A stretch of 64,000 nucleotides of DNA from Clonostachys chloroleuca (GCA_037952775.1 JBANAY010000003.1:22754001-22818000), one strand, 5' to 3'; shown: positions 22,703-35,856, counted from the first letter of the stretch. The notes: generated by a model not told the origin, from the letters alone. Numbers and translations are program-made.

Positions 22703-23326
22703 ATCTTCTCATGCTTATATAAGTCGGAGAGGAAGGGATTGTCCACCAAGCCCACCTAGATGTTTATGGCCTGCCTTTACACGACCTTTCTCCAATCTAC
22801 CACCCTAATTATAAGCAAAGCTATCATCCTTTTTGTTCAAGGGAACACTGATATTATCAGGACTTTAGGGAGTAGCTGGCTATGCTTTCTAAATCATCTT
22901 GAGTGCCAACTATACGAAGAAAGTCTGCCGCATCTAGAGTATCATACGGTCGCAGGTATCAACAGAGGAGCGCCAATCTTGTTGTGACAATAGAAAGATA
23001 CCATTTCCTCATCGGAAGCCCTTAAAACCTAGTTAGCTGGACGCTTTCTTGGGCCCTCTGCTTATTTCGCTTGATCAAAATCAAGTCATGCGTCCTATAT
23101 GATATGCTTTTGGGGTACTGGCCTTTTGGGATCTTTTCCCATACTCTCGAGATATTAGCTCGAATGAACTCAGCCAGTTCAACTTTGCGGTACTAAAAGT
23201 AACCCTCTCATTCATGATTGAATACAGCAAAAGACAGAGGTATAGGGTTCATTTTCGCTTGGAATAAATTTTGCATGAAAGTTGCTATATACACTTGCCC
23301 AAATCCAACTCCCTCCCTAAACGTAT
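22703..23326. other. intergenic region
   Basis: No gene seen between the relic and the FMN-dependent dehydrogenase. Confidence 0.4.
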
Positions 23327-24671
23327 TTAACCGCTGTAATAGCAGTTGGAGTTCCAGTTCACCTGCAAGGTATATGTCAGCACTCTGTCAACTCGATATG
23401 TTTATGATCATAGATATACTCACATAGGTGCTGTCAACCTTCTTCAAGTCAGCAACACCGGCGTTACCGGCATCAATGGCGAGCTCGTGCTTAAGAATTT
23501 TTGCAGCCTTCTTAACACCCTCTTCGCCGTAAACATTGGCATACATGAACGGCCTGCCAAGACCAACAGCCTTGACACCAAGGGCAAGCAGCTTCAAAGC
23601 ATCGGCGCCGTATCGGACACCGCCGTCGGCAAAGATATCAATCTTGTTGAAGATCTCAGGGTCCTCGCGGAAGATCTCCAGGGCAGTCTCAAGGGTAGAC
23701 TGAGCAGTGTCGAGCTGTCGACCACCATGGTTGGAGAGGTAGACGGCGGGAACCTTGTGCTCGATAGCCAGCTTGACATCGTCAACGGTACCAAGACCCT
23801 TGATGATGATAGGGAGATCAGTCATTTTCTGGATCTTGTGGTAGTAGTCCCAGGTGATGAGTGTGTAGTCAGAGTCAGCGGAACCGACACCGAAGCGGGC
23901 AGCACGGTGACGGTTGCCATCAGCAGCTGAATCAACGGTAAACACAATGGCCTTGGAGCCAGCAGCCTTGATACGGTCAAACTCTATCTGGGTCTTTGTA
24001 TCGTTTGAGTCAAGGTAGACTTGTTGGAAGATGACCTGGCCCTCCTGCTTGGCGGCACCAATCTCCTCAATGCTCTTGCTGGCATAGTGCGAGGGCTGTG
24101 ATTACGAAGTATGTCAGAAGATGTTGTCAAAAAAAGAGTGGGTCTCGACTACTCACGATGTAGAGAATATTCTCAGCTCCAGCGCCTTTGACGAGACCAA
24201 GCTCCGCATCGGGGTGGCCTCGAACGGCAGCGGCAGCCGGCGCGATGAAGAAAGGGGCTGAGAAGTTGTGGCCGAGAATAGTCGTACTATTCTCATATTA
24301 GCATCACCGAGCACTCTGGGTCTTCACTTGAAAGGATCGACGACATACGGCAGAGTGTTTTCAATACCAGTGATGTCAACCATGGTTCGGTAACGGATAT
24401 GGAACTTGTGGTAGATCTCGAGGTTGTTGCGGTACGACCACTCGCCAGCAGCACCGTTGCGGTAGTAGGTGTAGTTCGCAATGGGCAGATAGTTGCGAGC
24501 AGCGTAGTCAAAGTCAGGCAGGCCAATCATTTTCTCAAGGTCTGGAAGAACACCTGCCCCAATATCTCCAAGCGAAAGCTCAATGCCAGTATCAGGTTCG
24601 TTTAGGAAAGGGCGCGCAGCCATGGCTCCGGTAGCCAAGAGGGCTGCGCCTGAAAGGACTTGGCACTTCAT
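23327..24671 (-). CDS. FMN-dependent alpha-hydroxy acid dehydrogenase/oxidase, probably secreted
   Basis: TIM-barrel flavoenzyme of the lactate/glycolate oxidase family, 386 residues in four exons (24349-24671, 24157-24286, 23424-24095, 23327-23362). Landmarks in order: YRTMVDI, the FMN-binding strand FSAPFFIAPAAAA, HPDAELGLVKGA, YASKSIEEI, QVIFQQVYLDSND, LPIIIKGLGTVDDVKLA with the flavin-contacting Lys, and VYLSNHGGRQLD with the proton-abstracting His at about residue 274. It ends with DIFADGGVRYGADALKLLALG and VGLGRPFMYA, the flavin phosphate site. The cytochrome b5 domain of flavocytochrome b2 is missing. Instead the protein begins with a clean signal peptide (MKCQVLSGAALLATGAMAA), so it should enter the secretory route. 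Substrate not predictable; oxidase activity would release hydrogen peroxide. The last exon encodes only eleven residues. Confidence 0.9.
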
Positions 24672-27600
24672 AATGGCAGAGTGAGGTCACCTCGCAGGAA
24701 AATCTAGTCTCGGTTATCGAAAGAAAGACTGGGGCGAGAATGAATGCAGAGATCATGTAGAGCCTCTAAGCACACGCTGGGAGATAAACCGTCGGCTTTA
24801 TAGATTCACCCGTTGCTCATCCCAGTCCGAAACAGGGCACACGTCTTCTAGTGCGAAAAGAAGCTCAGCGGCCGCTCATCCCAGCAGAAAACAACCTTAA
24901 GCTTTTTGGAAATCACCTAGAAGCAGAAACATGCTTCGAAGAACGAGCCGAGACAAGGCGGCGGCCAGGGTGATCCCGGCCACGACCCGCTTCAGCTCCG
25001 ACAAGCTTGAATTTCATCCAGTATTGGAGGGAAAGCGTAAAACTAAGCGTATTGCCTGACGACGAAACAGCTCGTCACTACAAATGTCATTCACAGGAGT
25101 GAAGAATGCCCGCGCGGCAGCCTAATCCGGCAGCTTAGCTACCGGGATCGTCGGTCCAGATGCCAACCAGGTGCTGGGATCATATTGGCATGAAGCTTAG
25201 CTCGGTCTTGAGAAGCAGCACGTACCTCTGCCACCTTGGTGAAACGAACAACTACCCACTGTAGGGGCCGGACAACTACCGTTGTTTGGGCCACTGTTTC
25301 GTCACCAGATGGACTGCTTCAAGGTTATGTTGCTTATTTATGCTCACATAACAGACTTCGCCAGCCTACACCCACCAGCGAAACCCTTTCACAGGGGCTC
25401 GCCCACTAATACTACGCCACTTTTAGTCCCATTTGCAATCTAATGAATGAATGCTCAAGGGGAGGATACGCTGAGGGTGTCACCTACGATTGAGACTGCA
25501 TGAGTGACATGCCGTATGGACCTAATTACGTGAAGGATCACTAAACATGGCAGGCATGGTTCAAAGGTGCCTAGAGGGAATGATTTGCAACCATCGCTAG
25601 ATAGGGATGTCAATGAATCAATGAATCATCGCAGAACACCACCTCCTTCGATGAAACGAGGTGCTTCTTGTCCTGTACTTCCGATTTACCGCGTTCAATA
25701 CAGCCGCTAGATCTCTGAGAGATATCAGACGAAAATGAACTATTCGATTTGACTGAGAAACCTGGAATTCAGGCAGCTTTGCTTGATTTGCGGTATTTTC
25801 TCTTCCCCCTGATCCATTCTTCCCGAGCGATGACAGCTAGCTTGGCCTTCTGGATTAAGCATACGCGGGAATTTAGACAGTTTTCTTATCAATCAGCTAG
25901 TTCTCCCACCGGCTCGATGGCCAAAAAAGGATTTCAAGCCGCTAAGCCTGAGAAGCACGAGGAGCAGTAAAATTACGCTTTAAACCCATGCTGCCAGTCA
26001 AAACTTGAAAATCCCGGCCGGCAACCGGGCGGTGCTGGTTCTCTTACAGACCCTGTCCCAAATTTATTACGGAGCAAGTGACATCGTCTTCTTATTGCCA
26101 CTATCTCAAGGGTGTTATCCCACAGGATTCCGTCAGATTTTCACCAAAGGGGTCGTCATCCGTCATTTATGATCAGATGATGTTTCTAATGAAAGGTCCA
26201 CGGGAGAGTCACCATTTTCACCCGTGGAGGCTCTCCTACCGTATTAAGTTGTCTGACAACCCCTTGCGATCGCCGATCTCTGCTCTTAGCGAATACATAC
26301 CCTTGAGTAATGCAGATTAAGTGAGGCTAGATGAAGCCCTGCATCAGAACCGCCAGGCTTACAAATCTCACCGGGTGGCTCAAACACATAGTGGATTGGC
26401 AAGTCACGTCACTTTAATATTTTCCCTCAATTGACATTCAGCCTCGATCATATGAACAACAAGAACTCACTTAGCATTCAAAATCTTCCCCCCGACATGA
26501 ATGTGGTGCTCTTTGCTCATCAGAGCTCAGATGTCAAAGCTTTGTCAGCATGTATCGAACGAGGAAAGAATCATTATCGCCCAAATTGAACCAATATTCG
26601 TTGACCGTTACATGACGTGCGACTCACGGCACTTGCGACATCCACTAAAATGCAGGAGAACCAAGATATTTTTAGGTAATATGACTCGATCTATCTACCT
26701 ATTTTCACAGTCATAGGGCGCAACAATCCAACAAGCTTGACATCGAATCCTCTTGGTTTGTCCAATATGTTGCCAGGTGAACCTCCCTCTCGTTACAGTT
26801 CAAATAGGATCGTGGAGATGGAAAGGCCGCTTTTTGAATCCAAGGACAAATCATCTATTAGAACAGCCCTAGATATGCATCATTCTTTCATTATACGATG
26901 CATAGCATTACCAGTTAGCCCCATGCTATGATAAAGAAAATACTCGGCTGATCTTTGCTAGGATTTTAGCTCTACACCAGAGCTCTGTGCTCCATGGTAG
27001 GGGTTTAATGGTGGTGTTGAGATGTCGGGGCTAACATCTTCTATTGATTCATGAAAATCAATCATCACTAATATTTGTGCAAGATTAGTCCAAGTTAACC
27101 TTTTGCGCAGAGCTACACTAGAATAACTTTACCTGAGCTATACTTAGGGTCACTGAGGGTGATTTGGTTATAGGTGTGGTTCAACTTGCCCAAGGATCAG
27201 AGAGGATCGTCTACCGCGGACTTGACCACGACAAACTTGGCATTGTAGAAATGATATCCAAGGCTATAGACTTTTAATAACCAAAAAAGTCTCGATACCT
27301 GATACTTCTTGGGTTACCTCGGAAGCTGCCCGAACATACAGAGCTAGAAGCTCAACGCAAGGCGAATTGCGACCATGCTACGGCCTTATCCAACAAAGGC
27401 ATCCGCTCAACGACGAAGGCAAGAACATTGAAAGAGGAATTGTTGAATTTGGGGCATGGAACAACTGAATTGGCGATCTCACGATCGAACTATGGGATGT
27501 TAATTTTCATAAAGCAAATACATTTACAAGAGAGTATGAAGCGTAAGATGATCCCATTTAGTTGATCAGATATAGACAGTGTGCTTACAAGACTTAGCGG

Positions 27601-28030
27601 AACAGCGTTTGTTACATTATTCTTCAAATCAGCAAACTTCTTTCATGATAAGATATTCCAATTATGCACGGCATAGGAGCCAACAACAGCTCATCCAAAC
27701 AGAGCCAATAACGAAGTAAGCATGAAGTTAGCGAGTATAAAATGGGCTTTTCAATCATAGAGTTGGCCGCCTCGAGTCTAAATATTTAGCTCACATGATT
27801 TAGATGTCAACAGGGTCTCGAAAACAACGGTTCGGCTCATCTAAGATGCGTATCTAAGCCCAGGCAGACCTTGTTAGTTGAAGCTTGCGTCACATTGCCT
27901 GTAGAAATGGTTTTAGGAAGGAGGTTAAGCTCTTCATTTTAGGGGTATCTAGAAAATTATTATCAAAATGAAAGCCGGCTTCCTCCTCCTTCCCCCTACA
28001 GACAGCTAGATCCACGAAAACCAGCCGGGA
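24672..28030. other. gene-poor region
   Basis: Over 3 kb without a supportable gene. Contains the presumed promoter of the flavoenzyme (immediately after 24671) and the 3' flank of the potassium transporter. Short frames at 25749-25970, 26078-26320 and 26501-26931 have no motifs. No transposon ends or long repeats were noticed. Confidence 0.45.
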
Positions 28031-30488
28031 TCAAATCTCCATCACAAACCCAACCTCTACTAGATTATTGTAATCCATATCGAGATCGGCGAGTTTCGCT
28101 CTCGAGTTCTCGCGAATCCAGAGAAATGCGGTCAGAAAGATCTTTTTGATTAGGCGCCGTACAATATTACCACTTATCCGCTTGATGCGCATGACTTGCT
28201 TGCCTAGCACGTACACAGTCTGGTCATTTTGGGCCCTCTGGAGTGCCCTCAGCTCTTCATCAAGACCATTCGATGGCTGGTTTGAACTAGTCCCAACGCT
28301 GGCCGCGGCGGTTTGTAGGAACCGAGCTATCTCGTCAACAATGATGGAGCCGAGATCTGGTGTGAGGACATCATCCAAGTAGCCATGACGAAGAGTTACA
28401 CGGTACGAGGAGGGAATATGCCAAGTTGCTCGGGTAATGACGAAACGTTCTCCACTTGGTACAAAGGGGACGGAGAGTGGCCGCATGTGGAAGAAAATGA
28501 TGACCTCCGGCCTTGACTTGAACTTGCGAATAAATTGTGTAAACACCTTTGGAATCATGTTTCCTCTGGTGCCGACCTTGTCAAAGAATATCCCCAAGCC
28601 GGGGGCAGTTGACACGAGGCCTTCGCCAAACATGGGTGTCAGCTTCATCTGTAGTCGAGCGTCGACCTCTCTTGTTGTCGACTTGCCCGAAGATGAGCCT
28701 GGAAGTTGTATCAAATCCTGAGTCTCGACTCTGTCCTCGCCTTCCGCAGACCACTGGCGCTCTTTCCCCCATCGCCAAAGAACAAACATGCTGGAAAGGA
28801 CGGCCGCTAAGACAATAGTGAACCAGGCACCTTCCGGGACCTTGCGAAGAGCCGAGGAGGTGTAAGCACCCTCGTAAGCTGCGAAGAATAGGAACAGGAA
28901 GAGGACGATTGGCGAGGGGATATGCCAAATGATTGATGCTACAAGAGAGAGCATGCAAGTTGTTATCATCATGACAATGATGACACATACTCCATAAGCA
29001 TTGCCCAGGCTTGTGGTCTATTACATTCAGGTGAGTAGATATACACAACATGTCAAAGGTATAGGTGGGAGGAGCTCACGTTGTTGTAGACGGCAGTGAC
29101 AATAACCGTTCCAATCATCAACAACCAGTTCGCCATGGGTATATAAACCTGCTCATGGAACCTCGCACTGGTATGGATGGTTTTGATATGAGGGAAATAG
29201 CTCAGTCTCATAATCTGCGACAGTAATTGGAACGAGCTGGTGATCATGGCTTGACTCGCTACAATGGCAGCCAGGACAGCAATGACGAGGCCGAAGTAAA
29301 GACTTCCAGGAGGGAGGCTGTTGAAAAAAGGGTTGGTATAGGCCTCTTGGGTGGGATCCATCGAGATGTACGCTGCCTGCCCAATGTAGGCGAGAAGTAG
29401 ACAGGGCAAAGCAAGACATAGCCACGAGAGTTGGATGCCACGCTTTCCAAAGGCACCGAGGTCGGCGAAGAGGGCTTCGACACCAGTAAAAGCCAAAAGA
29501 AGACCACCTAGAGACTCCCACCCAGCGCGACCATTGCGAATCAGGTAGATGAACGCGTAGTGCGGACTGAAGGCTTTAAGAACAGTGTAGTCATACAGTA
29601 CTAGGTTGTATATGCCACAGCTGAGGTTGAACAAGAGCCAGATGACGACGATTGGGGCAAATGTCGTGCCAACTTTGGAGGTGCCGAGGGGCTGAATCAG
29701 GAAGAGGACCACGAGAATAGCGCATGAGATGCCAACTATGGCACCTGTTGGGAGTTCGGGGTTGGTTACTCTGATGCCCTGAATGGCGCCAAGCACAGAT
29801 TGGGCTGGAGTAAGTACACCGTCAGCCATTACCATGGAGACGCCAAGTACCCCCAGAACCTTGAGGGCTCTTTGAGTAATGCGACTATGTTCTAGGAAGT
29901 GCCTGACAGTCCTTGCTGACGGTTTCAAATCTGTCGTCAACTGACGCTCGAGCCGGACCAATCCTGAGACATTCGGATCGCGACGGACAATGTTGGCATA
30001 GCGGGCAAGAAGCGAGTACAGAGCAAATGTGCCACCCTGTCCATCATCATCGGCACGAAGAACGATTAAACAATATTTGATGGACACAATGATGATGAGG
30101 GACCAAATAATGACGGACAAGGCCCCGACTAGGTCATCCCACGACGGCTGTGAAGTGAAGGTTGAACTGTATACATAGAGAGGGCTTGTGCCAATGTCTC
30201 CGTAAATGACACCAGTACTTTGCCATGCAGCCCAAAGAAGCATAAATCCCTTGTAGTTCTGTTCCATGATTTGTTAGACTCGGGGTGCCGTAGTGATCTA
30301 AGGCGGTTGTGGGATCAAACCTGTTTCTGTCTCTGATTAAGGTCACTTTCAGCAATTTGGCGGGCTTTCTCCTCGTACTCCGAGTCCCATGCCTCGTGAA
30401 TCACAACACCTTCCTTCTTGTCCGAAGGAAAGGCCCTTGTACCCTCAATGGCAACGTCATCGTCGTCGTCAGGCTTGGAACTAGACAT
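28031..30488 (-). CDS. HAK/KUP-type high-affinity potassium transporter
   Basis: Plasma-membrane K+ uptake protein, 777 residues, three exons (30321-30488, 29080-30258, 28031-29017), all phase 0. A short acidic N-terminus (SKPDDDDDVAIEG) precedes the hallmark first helix GVIYGDIGTSPLYVYSSTF. Further family signatures are DDDGQGGTFALYSLLAR, MVMADGVLTPAQSVLGAIQG, LLLAFTGVEALFADLGAFG and SQAMITSSFQLLSQ. About twelve hydrophobic helices are followed by a cytoplasmic C-terminal domain of roughly 270 residues, including HMRPLSVPFVPSGERFV. Fungal HAK transporters are usually induced by potassium starvation; no regulatory site was identified here. A second in-frame ATG lies nine codons upstream (about 30515); 30488 is preferred because the acidic N-terminus starts there. 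Confidence 0.93.
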
Positions 30489-33378
30489 TTGGGCCTTTAG
30501 AGTACTTATGTACAAGACAATAAGGAATAAAGAATGGTGAGAATACGTTATATTTAACTTGACAAGCTGATATACGGTGTGGATTGAGGAAGAAATGGGT
30601 GTAGAAAGAAGTCGTGCATCGTGAAACCCGGAGACTATTGATGAGCTGGATATTTATTTTTCACATCCCTCATTTTCAAAAGCCAAAACAAATTTCCCAA
30701 ATTTTGCTAGCTCACTATGATGGCTCCTTCAAGGCTGTTCGAGCCTGGTCGATAATGCGAGATAAACTTGCATCGACGCCCGCAGAGCGTGAGATGTGTG
30801 TCGGACCATGTCCTAAGTTTGGTTAGACGGGAGATATCTATCCATGGCGAGCACACCAGAATTATTTTCTGTTTGTGTTTCCCATTGCTAATATTGAGCA
30901 AACCGGGCTTACCCCAATCTTTCAATATAGGAACCGTCTCTCTTCACTGCCCCTAAGTAACTGTGCAGGAGCCTTTCAGTAGAACAATCTTCGGCTTACA
31001 GCGATGCCCTGAGGCTTGTTCGTAAATTGTTATAAGCCCGATTTACCGCCCTTCAGCCTGTCAAAATTGCCGCACACTGCACGCGACCACTTATCTTCCT
31101 TTTCAGAATTTGCTCAGTGAATTAAAAGAATCCATAATGCCATGCCAGTCACCTGTGGGCAGAGCAGCTGGAGGCCTCTGCCATCTGCAAGTCTCTTATC
31201 TCTTACAGCCATAGAGGAACTCTGATTGTATAGGCCACGTGGGTTCTAGGTCCAGCCGGAGCGAAGACAGCTCCAGTGACCTAACTAAGTGATTTGTGCA
31301 GCCCTCCATGACAGGCACAAGGCTGATCGGCTTGGAACTGCCGAGCAGGAGGCTTGGCAAATGGGAGCCCGTGACTTCCGTTCCCCTGCCGCCAAAGAGG
31401 GTGTTGACCATGGGGTTGGTTTTGGTTCTTTGGGGGGTCTTTGGGAGGCCTTATAGAGGCCTCCCAGCGGCCTCCTGCCGTGCTATCCAAGGTACGAGCC
31501 TGGACTCCAGGCTAATCGTAGAATGGATCCCCAAAGAAAAGAGGGGTGAATAAAAGAAGGGAAAATAATACACAGCAGAAGCCTCAGTGAGCAAACTGTT
31601 AACTGCGGCTCTAGCACTTAGAAACAGGTTCATCATGAGACCAACCCATCCTTGTTCGACTAAGTAGTTCAAGGAACGGATGGGCAAGCCGCAGGCGATG
31701 TGATCATGCATCCCAAACTCGAGGCTTCTTCGTGGAAGAGGGCTACGAATTCATCCTTATTTGGGTAAACCCATTCATAAGAATAGAATAGATTATATAA
31801 GACAGTTCACTAACAATGTGTATATGTCCTATCTCCAGCCAAGCATACCTTGTTTTCTGAATATTATGGTTGTTTATTTGCACAAATGTCACATGGATGA
31901 TATTAGAATACCGTAAAATGGGTTTATACTTCTAGGCGTCCTTGTCCTCCTATCTAGAAGGCGATTATAGGTCTGCATTTTATGTACATAGAATTCTCAG
32001 TTTAAGGGTGTAAAGTATACTATCTTCATAGGACTTTTTACCTCTATTGATATAATAAATGTCTTCTGGTGATTTATCAGCCTAGAGTTAATTGAGCGTT
32101 TAAGTAACAAAGATGGCAGCCCTCGCAGGAATGTTGAACATCTGGCAGAAATAACACGTGTTATGGCCTGGTTCTTGGCCGTATGCAGTATCTCCAGTCT
32201 CTTGTACATCAACCTCTGGAGCATTTTGTTGACTAATGGCGAATTAGTTGGTTCACGGACTGATTATTCCAATGGGATAACTTGAAGCCCTCACTCCAAG
32301 GACGCTCAGCCATGTAGTTAATGAAAGTTTGAGCGACGTGGGCTACGTTGGACGTCGACGAAACCTCCCTCTCAATGCGAAGTGGTTTAGCAAAGGCGAC
32401 GCGGGCACGAAGACTCTTGCTCCACGAATTCAAAGATTCCGTCACCATCACAGATTTTCGACCACTTCGCGCTGCGCCAGTAAGACGCGACATTCAGTTC
32501 CCTGACGACATTTCATTTTATAAAGGGGCAGGCCATCGACCGACACGGTAGTAGGCGGACTATTAATCGTGTTTACGATTATCATAGCGATCATTAATTA
32601 GCTATTTTTGTGGCATTAGTTTGGTTGCTTGTAGATAGTTTGAATAACTACATATACATGTCCGATGACGGCATTTATCTTCAACATATAGCTTTGGCGA
32701 GGCACACGTCTGTAACGAGCTTTAGACAAATTTCATCAATAGTCTGATCATTTTCGAGATATTGACACAGCCACGCCATTGCGTATCGACACTAGACGAT
32801 ATTCTTCCCTTACGTACGTTTCGACTTGAGTTACTCTCCTTGACGAACCATGCGACCATCTTTCATTAAAAGATGTGACTTTAGGCCCTCGTAAATGCGT
32901 CTTACCTACATTAGGCTACGTGGCAGGAACGGAAGATGGCTTGTACGACGTGATAGGAGCCTGAACAGCCTGAGCCCAACCGTCTAATGTCGTCATAACT
33001 ACATCAGAGTGTTTCAGATGTGCTCGTAGCAGCAGAGAGCGTAAAATCAATCGCACCATATTCAATGCAGAGACTTTACGTGCGAAGATTACAAAGATAG
33101 CCTAGAAGCAATGGCCAAACCCATCTCCCTTCCAAGAAATGGCTGCCTGCGACAATACAGAGGAAATAAACTCCATCACGAATTGGCTCTCGCACAAGGC
33201 TCGGTGAATAACCGGCCTCGGAGAGTTTTTTATATGTTAGCATAATACAACCCCGCATATGCAGGTTATAATATTACCAAATCTTCCCAAGAAGCCCCGT
33301 CAGAATCATTTCAAACTCTTACATTCACCCAGAACCTTCCTTCACTTTCCACCAAGAAGCTCTCATCGCGCAGGTGCC
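30489..33378. other. gene-poor region between divergent HAK and F-box genes
   Basis: Nearly 2.9 kb. Adjacent ends should be the two promoters. A GC-richer patch at about 31150-31500 carries a strong hairpin (31442-31466). A minus-strand frame at 32233-32493 (86 codons from ATG, beginning MSRLTGAARSGRK) is more GC-rich than its surroundings and might be a small gene, but has no motif. Nothing else is seen. Confidence 0.4.
31442..31466. repeat. perfect 10-bp inverted repeat (hairpin)
   Basis: Arms TGGGAGGCCT and AGGCCTCCCA are exact reverse complements around a five-base TATAG loop. The surrounding 200 bases repeat the words GGAGGCC and CAGCGGCC. It is not placed right behind a gene, so a terminator role is not obvious. 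Confidence 0.75.
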
Positions 33379-35343
33379 ATGAAACCTATCAAGTTTGAAG
33401 ATATTCCAGATGAATGCATTGGAGAGATCATTGAGCCGTTAATGGACGAGGATACGCTCTTCAGCCTCCAGTCGCTGTCTCTGACAAGCCATCGACTGCG
33501 TGCGATCTCCATGCACTACCTGCTCCGACGCATTTCACTACGCCTACCTTGTGGTATCGTGGAATTTCATCGCCAGATAGCTAGCCGCATATGGCTTGTG
33601 TGGCGATATGATGCCTTCTCCTCTGTTCGCCGCCTCGTCGCTGGCCCGTGGTATGCCGACTGGAACGGACTTCTCGACACCTCGAGACCGGAGCCTGAGG
33701 ACACGAACAAGGCGATACAATTCGACTTGGCTGAGCTGAACCCCCTTTACGGGTCAGCAGAAAAGAACGTTTTTCTGAATGGCGAGCTTCAAGTAGAGTT
33801 TAATCAAGACTGCGCCAATAGAATCCTGATCGAGCTCTTAAACACACTATCAGGACTCACATGTTTTGTATCCCCGGGAAAATTGCCTGCTGCACTGCTC
33901 CAGGCATTGGAGTTGAGGCACCCAAAGTGCCAGCTTCATATCTACGATTTTCGCAACGACAGTGCAGTGGATATAGACTTGGTAACTTCGCCATGCCTCT
34001 ACAGGATTGGTTGCACTTATTCCGACGCTTCTGGGGCCGGCCAACCTAGATGCAATATGAAAAGCCGCGTAATGGCAATCATCGCCGGCATGGCACCCTC
34101 GTTGCAAATAGTTAATATGATCAACGAGAGGGTCGACGAGCCGTTGTTCTCATCTGAGGAAGCCGAAAACGCACACTGGGAAAGCCAAGGAGTGCCATTT
34201 GCACCGCATCACATGTTCACGGAACAAGCGTTCCCACGAAGGTTGGGGCGGCTGAAAAGATTATCTCTGAAGGGCCACTGTCGATACCCGATTCGACTTG
34301 ACCAATGGGCCGACACGACCGATTTCACCCTCCTAGAATCGTTAGTACTCGAAATCAATTTCAGCAAGCCGGATCTCGACTCCCTTCGGGTGCACGGCAT
34401 TTTCCCTCGCCTCAAAACGATGAATCTGCGGTTATATCGTGAGTATGAGGGGCTGGATGAACTCGAGGATGAGTACCGGCATCAGCTCATCAAGATCCTC
34501 TCCAACCTGCCGCCTTTGCAATCACTCAGGCTGACTGGGTACATTTGGCCAGAGATACCAGGCCGAGTACTCCGTGTACATGGTCAGTCTCTGGAAACAT
34601 TGGCCTTGTTCCCCGTCTCTTCGGAGCGTCGACACGAATCTGGCGAGTTGCTCGACAGCCATTTCAGAGAGTACGAATCTTTGTCAACAAAAGACATTCT
34701 GGATATACTGGTCCAGTGCCCTTTACTTGAGGAACTTAGTATACCAGTAGAGAGAACATATCAAAACGCTGGCGATCCCGCCATTTACGAGGCGATGGGC
34801 GCGCTCAGACGCCTGAGATCGGCAACGCTATTCCTGGACTGCTTCGCAATACCACTTGACGATCGGGAGTTATATGAGGCGCCAGATTTACTGTCAGACG
34901 ATGAGCGCAGCGGCGCTGTCAATAAAATGCGGGAAGTCTTGTGGGCTTGCGCGCTGGACGACATTCTCGCCTCGGAGATTCTCGATACAATAACTGGAGG
35001 TCGAGCCACGCATGTTCTCCAAGAACTGCGTATTCGATTCTTTGCAATCGCGATAGAAGCATACAATAGATATGGAAACGATATGGGCGCCATGATTCAG
35101 AATCTGGCAAGGAATTATACCTTTACAAAGGAACCAGATGGCGCCATGACGGGAGACGAAGAGTGGTGGGACGCGGAGGTCAGTTCATCCTCTTGGGCGA
35201 TGGAGATTTTCCGTGAAAACTGGCCACCCAACTCAAGCTCTCAGAATAACTGGGGAGATGATTGGGAGAGCATACCTCTGGGGATAAGATGTCTAGGCTC
35301 AAGGAAGCGTAAGAGAACAGAGTCACAAGACCGGGCAACCTAA
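33379..35343 (+). CDS. F-box protein with leucine-rich C-terminal region
   Basis: Intronless gene of 654 residues, counted from ATG 33379. The first 50 residues form a recognisable F-box: IKFEDIPDECIGEIIEPLMD, LFSLQSLSLTSHRLRAISMHYL. F-box proteins link substrates to SCF ubiquitin ligases through Skp1. The middle and C-terminal parts hold irregular leucine-rich strands (LGRLKRLSLKGH, LKTMNLRLYREY, PPLQSLRLTGY, CPLLEELSIP) that would bind a target. The extreme C-terminus is basic (SRKRKRTES) and looks like a nuclear localisation signal. The frame is open upstream to 33259, but the ATG at 33379 sits directly before the F-box and is the natural start. The substrate is unknown. Confidence 0.85.
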   Translation: MKPIKFEDIPDECIGEIIEPLMDEDTLFSLQSLSLTSHRLRAISMHYLLRRISLRLPCGIVEFHRQIASRIWLVWRYDAFSSVRRLVAGPWYADWNGLLDTSRPEPEDTNKAIQFDLAELNPLYGSAEKNVFLNGELQVEFNQDCANRILIELLNTLSGLTCFVSPGKLPAALLQALELRHPKCQLHIYDFRNDSAVDIDLVTSPCLYRIGCTYSDASGAGQPRCNMKSRVMAIIAGMAPSLQIVNMINERVDEPLFSSEEAENAHWESQGVPFAPHHMFTEQAFPRRLGRLKRLSLKGHCRYPIRLDQWADTTDFTLLESLVLEINFSKPDLDSLRVHGIFPRLKTMNLRLYREYEGLDELEDEYRHQLIKILSNLPPLQSLRLTGYIWPEIPGRVLRVHGQSLETLALFPVSSERRHESGELLDSHFREYESLSTKDILDILVQCPLLEELSIPVERTYQNAGDPAIYEAMGALRRLRSATLFLDCFAIPLDDRELYEAPDLLSDDERSGAVNKMREVLWACALDDILASEILDTITGGRATHVLQELRIRFFAIAIEAYNRYGNDMGAMIQNLARNYTFTKEPDGAMTGDEEWWDAEVSSSSWAMEIFRENWPPNSSSQNNWGDDWESIPLGIRCLGSRKRKRTESQDRAT

Positions 35344-35856
35344 AGGGGGAGAGTAACTCGAGTTGCAGATATAGGTTGTTACTATTTCTCAATGATCAAT
35401 CATCTATTGCTTGGTAGGTCAAAAAAGAAAGCAGTGGCGGGTTCCTTTCATCAGAATGTGGCAGATGTGTTAGCACCAGGTCCAACGACACGCATGATGC
35501 CAACATTCCAGGTGAAATGTCGCCTGATTCGAAGGGATATAACGCTAATCAAGAAATAGGATAAATATATGTAGCTTTATTTCTTTTTGCCCTTTGTATT
35601 TTGCTAGGCTAATGAGTGGAACTTGATCAGAGGCCAGCCCTAGCCCGACCATATAGCCATCAAGGTTCTTACCATAGCACAGCAATTCTATAAGGGGAAC
35701 CGTAATCAAATCACTCTCGGCCAGAATATTCATGATCATTGCTGGAAGTCGTCGGGTCTCCATCTTACTCTACTTCTATTGATCCTGCCATTGAACTTGC
35801 AGGCTAGATATTGCTCTGAAAAGAGTCGTTTCCAACGTCCTTCCTAGACCGACGCC
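35344..35856. other. intergenic region
   Basis: Spacer between the F-box gene and the MFS transporter, expected to hold the transporter promoter. A 72-codon minus-strand frame at 35545-35763 has no support. Confidence 0.4.

Noticed and set aside
23346..23930. 194-codon plus-strand open frame
   Set aside because: Antisense to the conserved core of the FMN-dependent dehydrogenase.
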